Positions 1 through 9,219 of a stretch of DNA of 64,000 nucleotides are shown piece after piece. Under the pieces are notes generated by a model that saw only the letters and a program-made list of their open reading frames with translations, was not told the DNA's origin and ran no database searches. The position numbers and the translations under genes were made by a program. The DNA is from JAJYTL01 sp046705265. GTDB lineage: Bacteria; Pseudomonadota; Alphaproteobacteria; Ferrovibrionales; Ferrovibrionaceae. The stretch's first letter is position 1, and every line of letters starts with the position of its first letter. The stretch lies in contig JBJKQL010000062.1 of NCBI GenBank assembly GCA_046705265.1, positions 27,438 to 91,437 of the forward strand, in the 5' to 3' direction.

Positions 1-676
1 CGTAGACCGCCGGTGGTAGCGGTGCCGGCACAAGGTGCTCCGTCTGGCCTTCGGAATACTTTGCCTTATAGTCGTAGAAACGACCCGAAGGACGGAGTTC
101 CGTTGCACCTAACGCCGCATCGCCCATTACCGCTGCGGTGATTTCCCGGCCGGGAATATAGGCTTCTACCAGAACCTGGTCACCGTACAGCCAGTCTACG
201 TCACTCAAGGGATCGAAGTTGTCCCGCTCGAGAACGATGCGGACATCGACCGAAGAACCCTCGTTGATCGGCTTGACCACGAATGGCCTTTCCGGCATTG
301 CGCCGTCCCGCATCTGTTTACGGCTGAGGATACGGCCGTCGGGCGTCGGAATGCCGACGTCGCGGAAGAGGCGTTTCGCTGTCGGCTTGTGCATTGCCAA
401 GGCCGAGGCCAGCACCCCGGAATGCGTGTAAGGCAAGCCCAGGATTTCCAAAAGTCCCTGTACCGTGCCATCCTCCCCGAACCGGCCATGCAGCGCGTTG
501 AACACAACGTCCGGCTCGATCTGCCGCAGAACTCCGGCGAGATCGCGATCGACATCGACCGTGGTGGCGCGAAAGCCGCGTTCTGTTAGCGCAGCGGCGA
601 CGGCGGCACCGCTCACCAGCGACACTTCGCGCTCCACCGACCAGCCACCCATGAGGACTGCGACATGCCTGCTCAT
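1..676 (-). CDS. ddl: D-alanine--D-alanine ligase, 3' end cut by the window edge
   Basis: Cytoplasmic ATP-grasp enzyme that joins two D-Ala for the peptidoglycan pentapeptide. The reading frame starts at ATG 676 with MSRHVAVLMGGWSVEREVSL, the usual Ddl N-terminus with the serine of the HGGxSxExxVS-type motif. It continues through ALHGRFGEDG, a Ddl signature, and PFVVKPINEGSS, the ATP-grasp lysine region. The frame is still open at base 1 after FYDYKAKY, so about 225 residues of an expected 300 or so are present. Its ATG overlaps the murB stop as ATGA, so it is the next gene in the dcw operon. Identity is secure; the C-terminal catalytic residues lie outside the window. Confidence 0.95.
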   Translation of the reverse strand, partial: MSRHVAVLMGGWSVEREVSLVSGAAVAAALTERGFRATTVDVDRDLAGVLRQIEPDVVFNALHGRFGEDGTVQGLLEILGLPYTHSGVLASALAMHKPTAKRLFRDVGIPTPDGRILSRKQMRDGAMPERPFVVKPINEGSSVDVRIVLERDNFDPLSDVDWLYGDQVLVEAYIPGREITAAVMGDAALGATELRPSGRFYDYKAKYSEGQTEHLVPAPLPPAVY

Positions 677-1626
677 GCGCCCCTTCTCCGGCGTGGCGCC
701 ACGCGGCCGATACGGTAAATCTCCCATTCGAGCCAGAGGCCGAAACGCTCGAAGACGCGCCGGCGCACCATCTCGCCAAGCTCCTCAAGATCGGCGGCCG
801 TGGCCGAACCGGTATTGACGAGGAAATTGCAATGCTGCTCGGAAACGAGTGCGCCGCCCAATTTCAAACCGCGGCAGCCTGCCTCGTCGATCAGCTGCCA
901 AGCCTTGCGCCCACCGGCCTTGAGATCGGTCGGATTGACGAAGGTCGATCCACCGGTTCGGGCATGCACCGGCTGGCTCAAATTGCGGTTCGCCGTGATG
1001 TCGGCCATGCGGTGATCGATGCGCTCGCGCTCGCCGGGTTTGACATGGAACTCGGCCCGAGTGAAGACATGGCCATCGGATACGCGCGAGCTACGGTAAC
1101 CGAGGCCAAGATCGGCAACAGCGAAGTGATGCAACCGGCCAGTGAAATCGACTGTCTCGGCGCTAACGAGAACGTCTTTGAATTCACTGGCGAAGGCCCC
1201 GGCGTTGACCTTGAGGCCGCCGCCGATGGTGCCCGGAATACCACGCAGAAACTCGAGGCCAGTAAGGCCCGCATCGCGCGCGCTCAACGCGACATTGACG
1301 TCGAGCGCACCGGCCCCAGCCGTCAGCCGCTCACCGTTAATCGTGACCTCGGAAAAGTTGCGGCCGAGACGCACCACCACGCCCTCGATCCCACCATCGC
1401 GAATCAAGACGTTCGAGCCGACGCCGAGGACGGTCACCGGCACGTCCTTCGGCAGGCCAACGAAAAAGGTCGCAAGATCCTCGGCATCGGCCGGACGAAA
1501 CACGACGTCGGCACGGCCACCGACGCGAAACCAGGTGCGAGGCCCGAGCGACACTTCGGTGCGATATTGGCCACGCACGGGCGGCAACCGATCAAGTAGA
1601 GATAGATCGCGCGCCGCCGGCATCAT
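673..1626 (-). CDS. murB: UDP-N-acetylenolpyruvoylglucosamine reductase
   Basis: FAD-dependent reduction of UDP-GlcNAc-enolpyruvate to UDP-MurNAc. About 317 residues. The FAD-binding part shows WFRVGGRADV and VLGVGSNVLIRDGG, followed by the pyrophosphate-binding stretch FLRGIPGTIGG. The C-terminal domain carries the catalytic-serine context TGGSTFVNP and ends with the usual LxWEI region. An open frame extends further upstream to 1719 but lies inside murC. I chose ATG 1626 because it overlaps the murC stop as ATGA, the pattern used throughout this operon, and leads directly into MMPAARDLSLLDRLP. An ATG at 1623 is an equal alternative. Confidence 0.95.
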   Translation of the reverse strand: MMPAARDLSLLDRLPPVRGQYRTEVSLGPRTWFRVGGRADVVFRPADAEDLATFFVGLPKDVPVTVLGVGSNVLIRDGGIEGVVVRLGRNFSEVTINGERLTAGAGALDVNVALSARDAGLTGLEFLRGIPGTIGGGLKVNAGAFASEFKDVLVSAETVDFTGRLHHFAVADLGLGYRSSRVSDGHVFTRAEFHVKPGERERIDHRMADITANRNLSQPVHARTGGSTFVNPTDLKAGGRKAWQLIDEAGCRGLKLGGALVSEQHCNFLVNTGSATAADLEELGEMVRRRVFERFGLWLEWEIYRIGRVAPRRRRGA

Positions 1627-3056
1627 GCGCCCATACCCCGTCGTGGCAGGCGCCACAATGCGGCAAGTTCGGTCGGGAGGGTTTGCGCCCAAGTGGTGAT
1701 CGAACCGGCGCCAAGGCAAACCACGACATCGCCGGGCTGCGCCAATCCGGCCAGAACCCGCGCCAAGTCTTCGGGATTACCAAGCGGCAAGACATGACGA
1801 TGACCATGGGCGCGCAATCCCTGCACCAGGGCGTTGCGATTGACGCCCGAGATCGGTAACTCACCGGCCGGATAGACATCCGCCACCACGACCGTATCCG
1901 CCTGGTTGAAGCAGGCGCAAAAATCTTCGAACAAGTTCTTCAAGCGAGTGTAACGGTGAGGCTGGACCACGGCGATTACGCGGCCGCGATAAGCCTGCCG
2001 CGCGGCGGCAAGCACCGCCGCGATTTCCACCGGATGGTGACCGTAGTCATCGATAACGACCACGCCGCCGGCCTCGCCGACTTTGGTAAACCGACGGCTC
2101 ACGCCCTTGAAGCCAGCAAGGGCACTCCGCAGAACGTCGTCGGAAAAACCCATCTCGCGCGCGATGGCAACGGCGGCGAGCGCGTTTTGAACATTGTGCT
2201 GGCCCGCCATCGGCAGGCCAAGACCAGTGATCGTCCGGCACGCACCGCTTTGGCGCTCGGTCAACAGCGCGTCGAAATACGAACTGCCGTTCTCGAAGCT
2301 AAGGTTGACGCCGCGGACGTCGGCCTGCGGGCTGAAGCCGTAGGTGATGAGCCTGCGGTCGGAGATTCGTCCGATCATCGCCTGCACTTCCGGATGGTCG
2401 AGGCAGAGCACGGCAAAGCCATAGAAGGGTATGTTTTCGACGAAAATCTGGAACGCCCCGCGGATGCCGTCAAAATTGCCATAGAAATCCAGATGCTCGG
2501 GATCGATGTTGGTGACGACGGCAATGGTGGCCGGCAGCTTGGTGAAGGTGCCGTCGCTCTCGTCCGCTTCAACCACCATCCATTCACCACTGCCGAGCCG
2601 AGCATTCGTCCCGTAGGCATTAATGATGCCACCGTTGATTACCGTGGGATCGAGGCCTGCGACCTCGAACAGCGCGGCGATCAGCGACGTGGTCGTGGTC
2701 TTGCCGTGAGTACCCCCGACCGCGACGGCCCATTTAAGCCGCATCAGCTCGGCCAACATCTCGGCCCGGCGCACCACGGGCAGAAGCCGCGCGCGCGCGG
2801 CGGCCAGTTCCGGGTTGTCGCCTTTGACGGCGGACGACACCACGATCACCTCCGCCGCTCCAAGGTTCTCCGGCGCATGGCCAACATGAACCTCGATGCC
2901 CAGCGCTTTGAGACGCACGACATTAGCATTGGCCACGACATCTGAGCCCTGCACGCGATAGCCGAGATTGTGCATCACCTCGGCAATGCCGCTCATGCCG
3001 ATACCGCCGATGCCGACGAAATGAAGCGGGCCTATGTCGAGGGGGAGCGCTCTCAT
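1623..3056 (-). CDS. murC: UDP-N-acetylmuramate--L-alanine ligase
   Basis: First Mur ligase: adds L-Ala to UDP-MurNAc using ATP, in the cytoplasm. 477 residues, the normal length. The N-terminal Rossmann part has FVGIGGIGMSG at residues 13-23, typical of MurC. The ATP loop GGTHGKTTTT is at about 114-123. The central domain has NIDPEHLDFYG and the C-terminal domain has DDYGHHPVEI and QPHRYTR, both characteristic of MurC. The ATG overlaps the murG stop by four bases. No irregularity seen. Confidence 0.97.
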   Translation of the reverse strand: MRALPLDIGPLHFVGIGGIGMSGIAEVMHNLGYRVQGSDVVANANVVRLKALGIEVHVGHAPENLGAAEVIVVSSAVKGDNPELAAARARLLPVVRRAEMLAELMRLKWAVAVGGTHGKTTTTSLIAALFEVAGLDPTVINGGIINAYGTNARLGSGEWMVVEADESDGTFTKLPATIAVVTNIDPEHLDFYGNFDGIRGAFQIFVENIPFYGFAVLCLDHPEVQAMIGRISDRRLITYGFSPQADVRGVNLSFENGSSYFDALLTERQSGACRTITGLGLPMAGQHNVQNALAAVAIAREMGFSDDVLRSALAGFKGVSRRFTKVGEAGGVVVIDDYGHHPVEIAAVLAAARQAYRGRVIAVVQPHRYTRLKNLFEDFCACFNQADTVVVADVYPAGELPISGVNRNALVQGLRAHGHRHVLPLGNPEDLARVLAGLAQPGDVVVCLGAGSITTWAQTLPTELAALWRLPRRGMGA

Positions 3057-4177
3057 GCCGCGATCCTTCGGTGGTCGCCGCCATTTTCGGCAAGCCCCTC
3101 AATCATATCGGCCAGATTTTCGGCGGCGGTCGGCAGACCGAGGCCACGCGCCCGCTCCGCCATGCGGGTGAGCTCATCAGGTGCGGCAAAGAGATCGATG
3201 AGTATCCGCTGCAAGATGTCCGGCGTGAAAGCGGGCTCCAGAATCATCCGCGCCGCGCCGGCGGCCGTGAGCACGGCCGCGTTGGCTTCCTGATGCCCAT
3301 CCGTCGCCCTGGCATACGGTATAAGAAGGGCAGGACGACCGGCCACCGTAAGCTCGGCGCAAGTCGAGGCCCCGGCCCGCGCAATACAAAGATGCGCAGC
3401 GTCAAGCCGCTCTGCGACATCGCTGAAGAAAGGTGCAAGTTCCGCCGCGACGGTGCCCTCGCCATAGAGATCGCGCACGCGCGGAAGATCTTCCGGACGG
3501 CACTGTTGACTGACGCGAAGCCGGCCGCGAAGCACCGCAGGCAGGGCGACGAGCGCCTCGGGAATCACTTCGCTCAGGATGCGAGCGCCCTGGCTGCCAC
3601 CGAGAACGAGAATACGGATATCCGCCGTCGGCGCCGGTGGGACATAGACGCGTTCGCGTATCGCTCGAAAAGCTGGACGCACCGGATTGCCGATGAGGAC
3701 TAGTTTGTTGCGGTCGGTCGGACGAAGTCTCTGGATTTCGGGGAAGGCAGTCGCGATTTTTCCGACGCGAGGCGTGAGAAGCCGGTTAGCGCGGCCCAAG
3801 ACCGCGTTCTGCTCATGCACCGCCGTCGGCAGGCCGAGGCGGATCGCAGCGAACATGCCGGGAAGCGAGGGATAGCCTCCGAAACCCAAGGCTGCCGCAG
3901 GTCGAAGTTGCCTCAGAAACCGTCGTGCGGCGAGCGTGCCAGCAGCAACCTGCGCTAATGCCAAAGCGCGCCCCAAAGCGCCAGCGCCCGTCGGCGTGGC
4001 TGAGCGAACAACGTGAACGGCAATATCGGGAAAACGGCCACCGTAATCGGCGCTCCGCCGGTCGGTCACCAGCACCACCGAGCGGCCACGCGCTTTCAAC
4101 GCCGCGGCAAGCGCCTCCGCCGGAAACAGATGTCCCCCTGTACCGCCAGCGGCAAGCATGATCGGTGCCGCCGTCAT
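3053..4177 (-). CDS. murG: UDP-GlcNAc:undecaprenyl-PP-MurNAc-pentapeptide GlcNAc transferase
   Basis: GT-B glycosyltransferase at the inner face of the cytoplasmic membrane; converts lipid I to lipid II. 374 residues. The N-terminal loop AAGGTGGHLFPA is the MurG lipid-acceptor signature. GGYPSLPGMFAA and HEQNAVLGRANRLL follow, and the UDP-GlcNAc-binding domain has GGSQGA and RAGASTCAEL. It lies between ftsW and murC with 4-base overlaps at both ends, so it is probably translationally coupled to both. Confidence 0.96.
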   Translation of the reverse strand: MTAAPIMLAAGGTGGHLFPAEALAAALKARGRSVVLVTDRRSADYGGRFPDIAVHVVRSATPTGAGALGRALALAQVAAGTLAARRFLRQLRPAAALGFGGYPSLPGMFAAIRLGLPTAVHEQNAVLGRANRLLTPRVGKIATAFPEIQRLRPTDRNKLVLIGNPVRPAFRAIRERVYVPPAPTADIRILVLGGSQGARILSEVIPEALVALPAVLRGRLRVSQQCRPEDLPRVRDLYGEGTVAAELAPFFSDVAERLDAAHLCIARAGASTCAELTVAGRPALLIPYARATDGHQEANAAVLTAAGAARMILEPAFTPDILQRILIDLFAAPDELTRMAERARGLGLPTAAENLADMIEGLAENGGDHRRIAA

Positions 4178-5298
4178 AACCGGCCCTCCAAGGTCGGATG
4201 AAGGCGTGTCAGGGCCAAGACGATGCCCATCCCGAAGGCCATGGCAAGAAGCGCCGAGCCCCCGTAGGAGATGAACGGCAATGTCTCACCCTTGTCGGGA
4301 AGAAGCCGCAGATTAACGCTGATATTGACGATGGCCTGCAGGCCGAATTGCACCAGAATGCCGGAACCCGCCAACATGACGAAAAGATTCTTCTCGGAAA
4401 ATACGCGGCTCAGGCCGCGCAGCACAACAAAGGCGAAAAGAAGCACAATGATCAAACATACGATGAAGCCAAACTCTTCGCCGGCCACGGCGAAGATGAA
4501 ATCGGTGTGGGCGTCGGGCAGCGTCGTCTTGACTACCCCCTCGCCGGGACCGCGGCCAAACAACCCGCCGGCCTGGAACGCTTGCAGCGCGCGATCGATT
4601 TGATAATTGCCGGCGCCGCTCGGGTCGAGAAAGTGATCGATGCGCGCCGCAACATGGGGCAACACCATGTAGGCGACGCCGAGCCCAGCAATGCCGAAGG
4701 CAAGTCCGGCGCCAACAAGCGGCATCGACAAGCCAGCGATGAAAAACTCCGCAAGGCCGACGGCGATAATGATCACCGAGAGGCCGATGTTCGGCTGCAA
4801 GAACAGGACGACGAGGAGCGCGAGCGTCGCCCCCACGGCGATCAGATTACCGGGGAACCTAGGATTCCGCTTCTGCTCGGTCAGTAGCCAGGCGATCAGC
4901 ACGGCGTAACACGGCTTGACGAATTCGGAAGGCTGCAGACTGATGCCGAAGATTTCGAGCCATCGGCGTGCCCCGTTAATGTCCGGGCCGAACAGCATGG
5001 CGAGTGCGCTCAACAAAAGAAATAGGACAAAGCCGCTGATGCCAATCCGGCGAATCTGCTCCACCGAGGCCAGAGAGGTCACGAACATGATGAGCAGCGC
5101 TGGCGGAATGTAGGCGAGTTGACGCTGAATGAAATACAGCGGCGCCATGCCAAGGCGAATCGCGACAGCCGGGCTCGCGGCAAGGATAAGGACGAAGCCG
5201 ATCACGACAAGGGTAAGCGCGGCCCCCAAAAGGAACCGGTCCACGGTCCACCACCAGCGCGCGACGACGCTTGTGTCGGTGCGGGAAAGCGCCATCAC
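4174..5298 (-). CDS. ftsW: Lipid II polymerase / division SEDS protein
   Basis: SEDS-family glycosyltransferase that polymerises lipid II at the septum with its partner FtsI, encoded in the same operon. 374 residues with about ten hydrophobic segments. Family motifs are present: NGARRWLEI near residue 110, QPSEFVKPCY, the long periplasmic loop with GRGPGEG, and the C-terminal LLPDKGETLPFISYGGSALL. Position inside dcw favours FtsW over RodA. Overlaps murD and murG by four bases each. Confidence 0.95.
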   Translation of the reverse strand: MMALSRTDTSVVARWWWTVDRFLLGAALTLVVIGFVLILAASPAVAIRLGMAPLYFIQRQLAYIPPALLIMFVTSLASVEQIRRIGISGFVLFLLLSALAMLFGPDINGARRWLEIFGISLQPSEFVKPCYAVLIAWLLTEQKRNPRFPGNLIAVGATLALLVVLFLQPNIGLSVIIIAVGLAEFFIAGLSMPLVGAGLAFGIAGLGVAYMVLPHVAARIDHFLDPSGAGNYQIDRALQAFQAGGLFGRGPGEGVVKTTLPDAHTDFIFAVAGEEFGFIVCLIIVLLFAFVVLRGLSRVFSEKNLFVMLAGSGILVQFGLQAIVNISVNLRLLPDKGETLPFISYGGSALLAMAFGMGIVLALTRLHPTLEGRL

Positions 5299-6686
5299 AT
5301 ACGCCCTCCCGTGGTACTCCGGCTCTGCTCGGCGAGGACCTCAACCGCATGGCGGAAAGCCTCGCCCCGCGCTTCGAAATTGGCGAACTGATCATAGGAG
5401 GCGCAAGCCGGCGAAAGCAGCACGACGGCTCCCCTCCGCCCGTCCGCCTGTGCGGCCTCATAGGCCTCGCGGACGGCGTGATCGAGCGTGCCGGAACGGT
5501 GCACTGGAACATGGCCTTGCAAGGTTTTCTCGAAAACCGGTACCGCCTCGCCGATCAAGAAACTCGCCTTTACGCGTGGCAAAAGGTCCTCGATCCCCGT
5601 AATGCCTCCGGCCTTCGCGCGTCCACCCGCGATCCAGTAAATCGTGTCGTAACAGGCAAGTGCGGTACGCGCGGCGTCGGCGTTGGTCGCTTTCGAATCA
5701 TTGACGAAGCGGATGCCCTCGATCTCCGCGACAAGCTCGAGCCGGTGCGCGAGCCCGGGAAAGCTGCGCAAGCCGCGCTCGATCTCGGCCGTCTTGAGGC
5801 CAAGGGCGCGTGCCGCAGCAAATGCGCAAGCGGCGTTCTGCCAATTGTGCCGCCCGGGCAAAGTGGAGATATCGTCGAGGCGAAGGCTGGGCTGGAGCGC
5901 ACCTTCCTCGAACAGCGCGCCACCCTGGACAGAGATGCCGTCCGCGAGTGGCCGTATGATCGAGACTGGTACCGTATGGCAGCGTGCCTCGGCCTGAAGC
6001 GCCCGGCTGATCGCTTGGCCGAAGCCGTCGTCAACTCCGATCACCGCCGTCTCGGTCGGTTTCGGATGATCAAAAATTCGCCGCTTTAACGCTGCGTAGC
6101 GCTCCATCGAGCCGTGCCGGTCGAGGTGGTCGGCGGAGATGTTGAGCAGCACCGCGACATCGCAGGCGAGGGAAGGCGTGAGATCAATCTGAAAGGACGA
6201 CAGCTCGAGAACATAGACGCCATCGGCCGCGAGCGGCGCGAGCTCCAATGCGGGAATACCAAGGTTGCCGCCGACTTCGACGGCGCGGCCCGCGGTTCTC
6301 AGGACATGGCCGATCAAGGCCGTGGTCGTCGATTTGCCATTGGTTCCAGTGATGCCGACCATACGTGCTTCGGACTTCGCAGCAAGGAAAAGTTCGATGT
6401 CGCCGATCACCGGGACGCCCGCGGCGGTCGCCAGGACCACGGCGGGATGTGGTTCGGGATGCGTGAAGGCAATACCCGGACTCAAGATCAAGGCAGCCAA
6501 GCCTCGCCAATCCATGGTCACTGGATCGCGCGCCTCGAACCCTTCCGCCGCTTCAGTCCTGATCTTGTCGTCCCAGACAAAAACGTGGGCGCCCCCCGCC
6601 TCAAGCGCGCGCGCGGCAGCGAGACCGCTACGACCGAGACCGAGGACGGCAACGTTTTGGCCAGCGAATCGGACGACGGGAATCAA
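5295..6686 (-). CDS. murD: UDP-N-acetylmuramoylalanine--D-glutamate ligase, TTG start
   Basis: Adds D-Glu to UDP-MurNAc-L-Ala. 463 residues from the proposed start. The N-terminal nucleotide fold VAVLGLGRSG is at about residues 12-21, the ATP loop GITGTNGKSTTT at about 111-122, and NISADHLDRHGSM and NDSKATNADA lie further on. The frame is open back to 7877, but that upstream part is the out-of-frame shadow of mraY. No ATG or GTG lies between the mraY stop and the conserved N-terminus. TTG at 6686, with a GAGG eight bases upstream and five bases after the mraY stop, is the only sensible start. Confidence 0.93.
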   Translation of the reverse strand: MIPVVRFAGQNVAVLGLGRSGLAAARALEAGGAHVFVWDDKIRTEAAEGFEARDPVTMDWRGLAALILSPGIAFTHPEPHPAVVLATAAGVPVIGDIELFLAAKSEARMVGITGTNGKSTTTALIGHVLRTAGRAVEVGGNLGIPALELAPLAADGVYVLELSSFQIDLTPSLACDVAVLLNISADHLDRHGSMERYAALKRRIFDHPKPTETAVIGVDDGFGQAISRALQAEARCHTVPVSIIRPLADGISVQGGALFEEGALQPSLRLDDISTLPGRHNWQNAACAFAAARALGLKTAEIERGLRSFPGLAHRLELVAEIEGIRFVNDSKATNADAARTALACYDTIYWIAGGRAKAGGITGIEDLLPRVKASFLIGEAVPVFEKTLQGHVPVHRSGTLDHAVREAYEAAQADGRRGAVVLLSPACASYDQFANFEARGEAFRHAVEVLAEQSRSTTGGRM

Positions 6687-6691
6687 GGCTT

Positions 6692-7780
6692 CTACCTCAA
6701 CTTCAAGGTCGCGAGGCCGATCAGTGCCAGAATGACGGCGATGATCCAGAAACGAATGACCACCGTCGATTCGGCCCAACCTTTCTGTTCGAAATGATGA
6801 TGCAGCGGCGCCATGCGAAAGACGCGGCGCCCGGTGAGCTTGAACGAAGCCACTTGCACGACAACCGAGATCGTCTCGAGGACGAAAAGACCTCCGACGA
6901 TCGCCAGCACCAGCTCGTTCTTGGTGACCACGCTGACGACGCCAAGCGCGCCGCCGATCGCAAGCGAACCGGTATCGCCCATGAACACCATCGCCGGCGG
7001 CGCGTTGTACCACAGAAAACCAAGACCAGAACCCACCATCGCACCGCAGAACACGGCAAGCTCGCCTGTCCCCGGAATGAAGTTCAACTCGAGATAATTG
7101 GCAAAGACCGCGTTGCCCACGAGATAGGCGATGAGGCCGAAGGTTGCCGAGGCGATCATCACTGGCACGATGGCGAGACCATCTAGTCCGTCGGTCAAGT
7201 TGACGGCGTTCGAGGCGCCGACGATGACGAACACCTCGAACGGGATGAAGAACCAGCCAAGATCGATACTCACCCGTTTGAAAAAGGGAATGTCGAGCGT
7301 CGTCGCAAAAGGCGGCTGCGTGAGATAAACAATCATGACGGTCGCGATGACGGCAAAAATAATCTCCAAGAGCAACTTGAGCTTGCCCGGAACGCCGCGC
7401 ACGTTTTGCCTCGTGACCTTCAGCAGATCGTCGGCGAAGCCGATCATTCCAAAACCCATGGTGACGAGCAACACCGCCCAGATAAACCGGTTGCGCAGGT
7501 CCGCCCACAGAAGCGTGGCGACGAAAATACCGAGAAGAATGAGAAAGCCGCCCATGGTGGGCGTACCCTTTTTCGAGGCGAGATGGCTCTTCGGACCATC
7601 GCTCCGGATCGGCTGGCCAAGATGTTGGCGGGCTCGCAGCCAGCCGATTACCCGTGGACCGAGCAGAAAGCTCACAAGAAGGGCCGTCAGCACCGCCCCT
7701 TCCGTTCGGAAGGTCAAATAACGGAAGAGGTTGAATATCTTGTAGTCCCGCGAAAGCGGATAGAGTAAGTCGAAAAGCAT
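6692..7780 (-). CDS. mraY: Phospho-N-acetylmuramoyl-pentapeptide transferase
   Basis: Polytopic membrane enzyme that makes lipid I from UDP-MurNAc-pentapeptide and undecaprenyl phosphate. 362 residues with about ten membrane spans. Signatures: SHLASKKGTPTMGG near residues 65-78, FADDLLKVTR with the catalytic Asp pair, NAVNLTDGLDGLAI and the C-terminal MAPLHHHFEQKGW. It follows murF after a 23-base gap, the widest junction in this part of the operon, and precedes murD by five bases. Confidence 0.97.
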   Translation of the reverse strand: MLFDLLYPLSRDYKIFNLFRYLTFRTEGAVLTALLVSFLLGPRVIGWLRARQHLGQPIRSDGPKSHLASKKGTPTMGGFLILLGIFVATLLWADLRNRFIWAVLLVTMGFGMIGFADDLLKVTRQNVRGVPGKLKLLLEIIFAVIATVMIVYLTQPPFATTLDIPFFKRVSIDLGWFFIPFEVFVIVGASNAVNLTDGLDGLAIVPVMIASATFGLIAYLVGNAVFANYLELNFIPGTGELAVFCGAMVGSGLGFLWYNAPPAMVFMGDTGSLAIGGALGVVSVVTKNELVLAIVGGLFVLETISVVVQVASFKLTGRRVFRMAPLHHHFEQKGWAESTVVIRFWIIAVILALIGLATLKLR

Positions 7781-7803
7781 TGCGAGGCTTGGCCTTTCTG
7801 TCG

Positions 7804-9219
7804 TTATGCATGGGCGGCTCGCGGCGTTGCTGAAAGCCCGGCGAGCCCTGCCAACACGTCGCGCATGCGGCTGCCATGCGAGCCCTTGACCAGCACCAAG
7901 TCGCCCGGCCGCAAGGTATTGATCAATGGCTGAACGAGATCAGCTGCCTCGGCCGCGTGCGCACCGCGCCGGCCGGTGGAAAGAGCCTCATGAAGCGCCG
8001 CCATCGCGGGCCCGGCGGTAAATACCAGATCGATGCCGGAATTTTCAATGTCGACGGCAAGCGCTGCGTGCAGCGTCGGAGCCGTAGGCCCGAGTTCCAG
8101 CATGTCGCCGAGAACCGCGATGCGCCGCGCCCGCGGCGGCTTCGTCATCGCACCGAAAACCTCGAAAGCAGCCCGCATGGACGCCGGATTGGCATTATAA
8201 CTGTCATCGATGACTTCGATCGTGCCGTTCCCGAAAGCAAGGCGCTGGTGGCGGCCACGGCCGACTTCTGGTTCGAGACCAGCGAGGCCAAGCCCGACAA
8301 GGCCGATGTCGGCGCCGACCACTTTGACGGCGGCGAGGACGGCAAGACTGTTCATCACCCAGTGCCGGCCGGGTCGCCCGATCTTGTAGGTAATGGGCTG
8401 TCCCAAGACCTCGGCCGAAACGCACGAACACTCAGGATGGAGAACCGCTTTGATGGCCCGCACCTCAGCGGACTGGTCGAAGCCAAAGCCGATGACTTGC
8501 GCACCACAGGCGCGGGCCCGCTCGGCTAGGTGCGCGAAATGTGGGTTGTCACGGTTGATCACCGCCGTTCCGCCGGGCTCGAGGCCGGTAAAAATCTCGG
8601 CCTTCGCCTCGGCAATTGCTTCGACGGAAGCAAAAAATTCGAGGTGGGCGACATCGACAGTGGTGACGATTGCGACATGCGGCCGGACCAATGCCGCAAG
8701 CGGTGCGATCTCACCGGCGTGGTTCATGCCGATCTCATAGACCGCGTAGACCGCCTCCGCAGGCGTCCGTGCCAAGCTTAAAGGCACACCCCATTGATTG
8801 TTCAGGCTAGCTTGCGAAACATGCGTGAGGCCTAGGGGACCAAGAACGTGAGCAAGCGCATTCTTGGTGCCGGTCTTACCGGCGCTTCCCGTGACCGCGA
8901 TGACCCGCCCGCCAAGGCGGCTCCGCGCCGCCGAAGCGAGACGCCTCAGGCCGATCTCGGTATCGGATACGACGAGAAGCGGCAGTGCCGCTGGCGCATA
9001 GGCGGGGACGTGGCTCACCATGGCCGCAGCCGCATCCTTGTTCCACGCGTCAATGAGAAAGTCATGGCCGTCAAAGCGCGGCCCCCTAAGCGCGACAAAA
9101 AGATCGCCCGGCTCAAGCGTGCGGCTGTCGATGGCGACCCCTGTCGCGGTCCAACTCTCCGTGGTGCTGCCCGCGCTCGCCTGTTCCGCCGCCGCCGCCA
9201 TCCAGAGCGCCCTCCTCAT
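7804..9219 (-). CDS. murF: UDP-MurNAc-tripeptide--D-Ala-D-Ala ligase
   Basis: Adds the D-Ala-D-Ala made by Ddl to UDP-MurNAc-tripeptide. 471 residues from ATG 9219, which overlaps the murE stop as ATGA; ten more residues are open upstream but would lie inside murE. The order is an N-terminal substrate domain (VAIDSRTLEPGDLF), the ATP loop VTGSAGKTGTK at about 109-119, YEIGMNHAGEI, and a C-terminal domain with DDSYNANPASM and LGDMLELG. All are classic MurF motifs. Confidence 0.95.
   Translation of the reverse strand: MRRALWMAAAAEQASAGSTTESWTATGVAIDSRTLEPGDLFVALRGPRFDGHDFLIDAWNKDAAAAMVSHVPAYAPAALPLLVVSDTEIGLRRLASAARSRLGGRVIAVTGSAGKTGTKNALAHVLGPLGLTHVSQASLNNQWGVPLSLARTPAEAVYAVYEIGMNHAGEIAPLAALVRPHVAIVTTVDVAHLEFFASVEAIAEAKAEIFTGLEPGGTAVINRDNPHFAHLAERARACGAQVIGFGFDQSAEVRAIKAVLHPECSCVSAEVLGQPITYKIGRPGRHWVMNSLAVLAAVKVVGADIGLVGLGLAGLEPEVGRGRHQRLAFGNGTIEVIDDSYNANPASMRAAFEVFGAMTKPPRARRIAVLGDMLELGPTAPTLHAALAVDIENSGIDLVFTAGPAMAALHEALSTGRRGAHAAEAADLVQPLINTLRPGDLVLVKGSHGSRMRDVLAGLAGLSATPRAAHA

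Noticed and set aside
832..2945. Long plus-strand open frames across murB and murC
   Set aside because: High GC gives long antisense frames; none has family-like sequence, and the minus-strand genes are certain.
5295..7877. An 860-codon open frame suggesting a giant MurD fusion
   Set aside because: Upstream of 6686 it is an out-of-frame shadow of mraY; only the MurD part resembles a protein.
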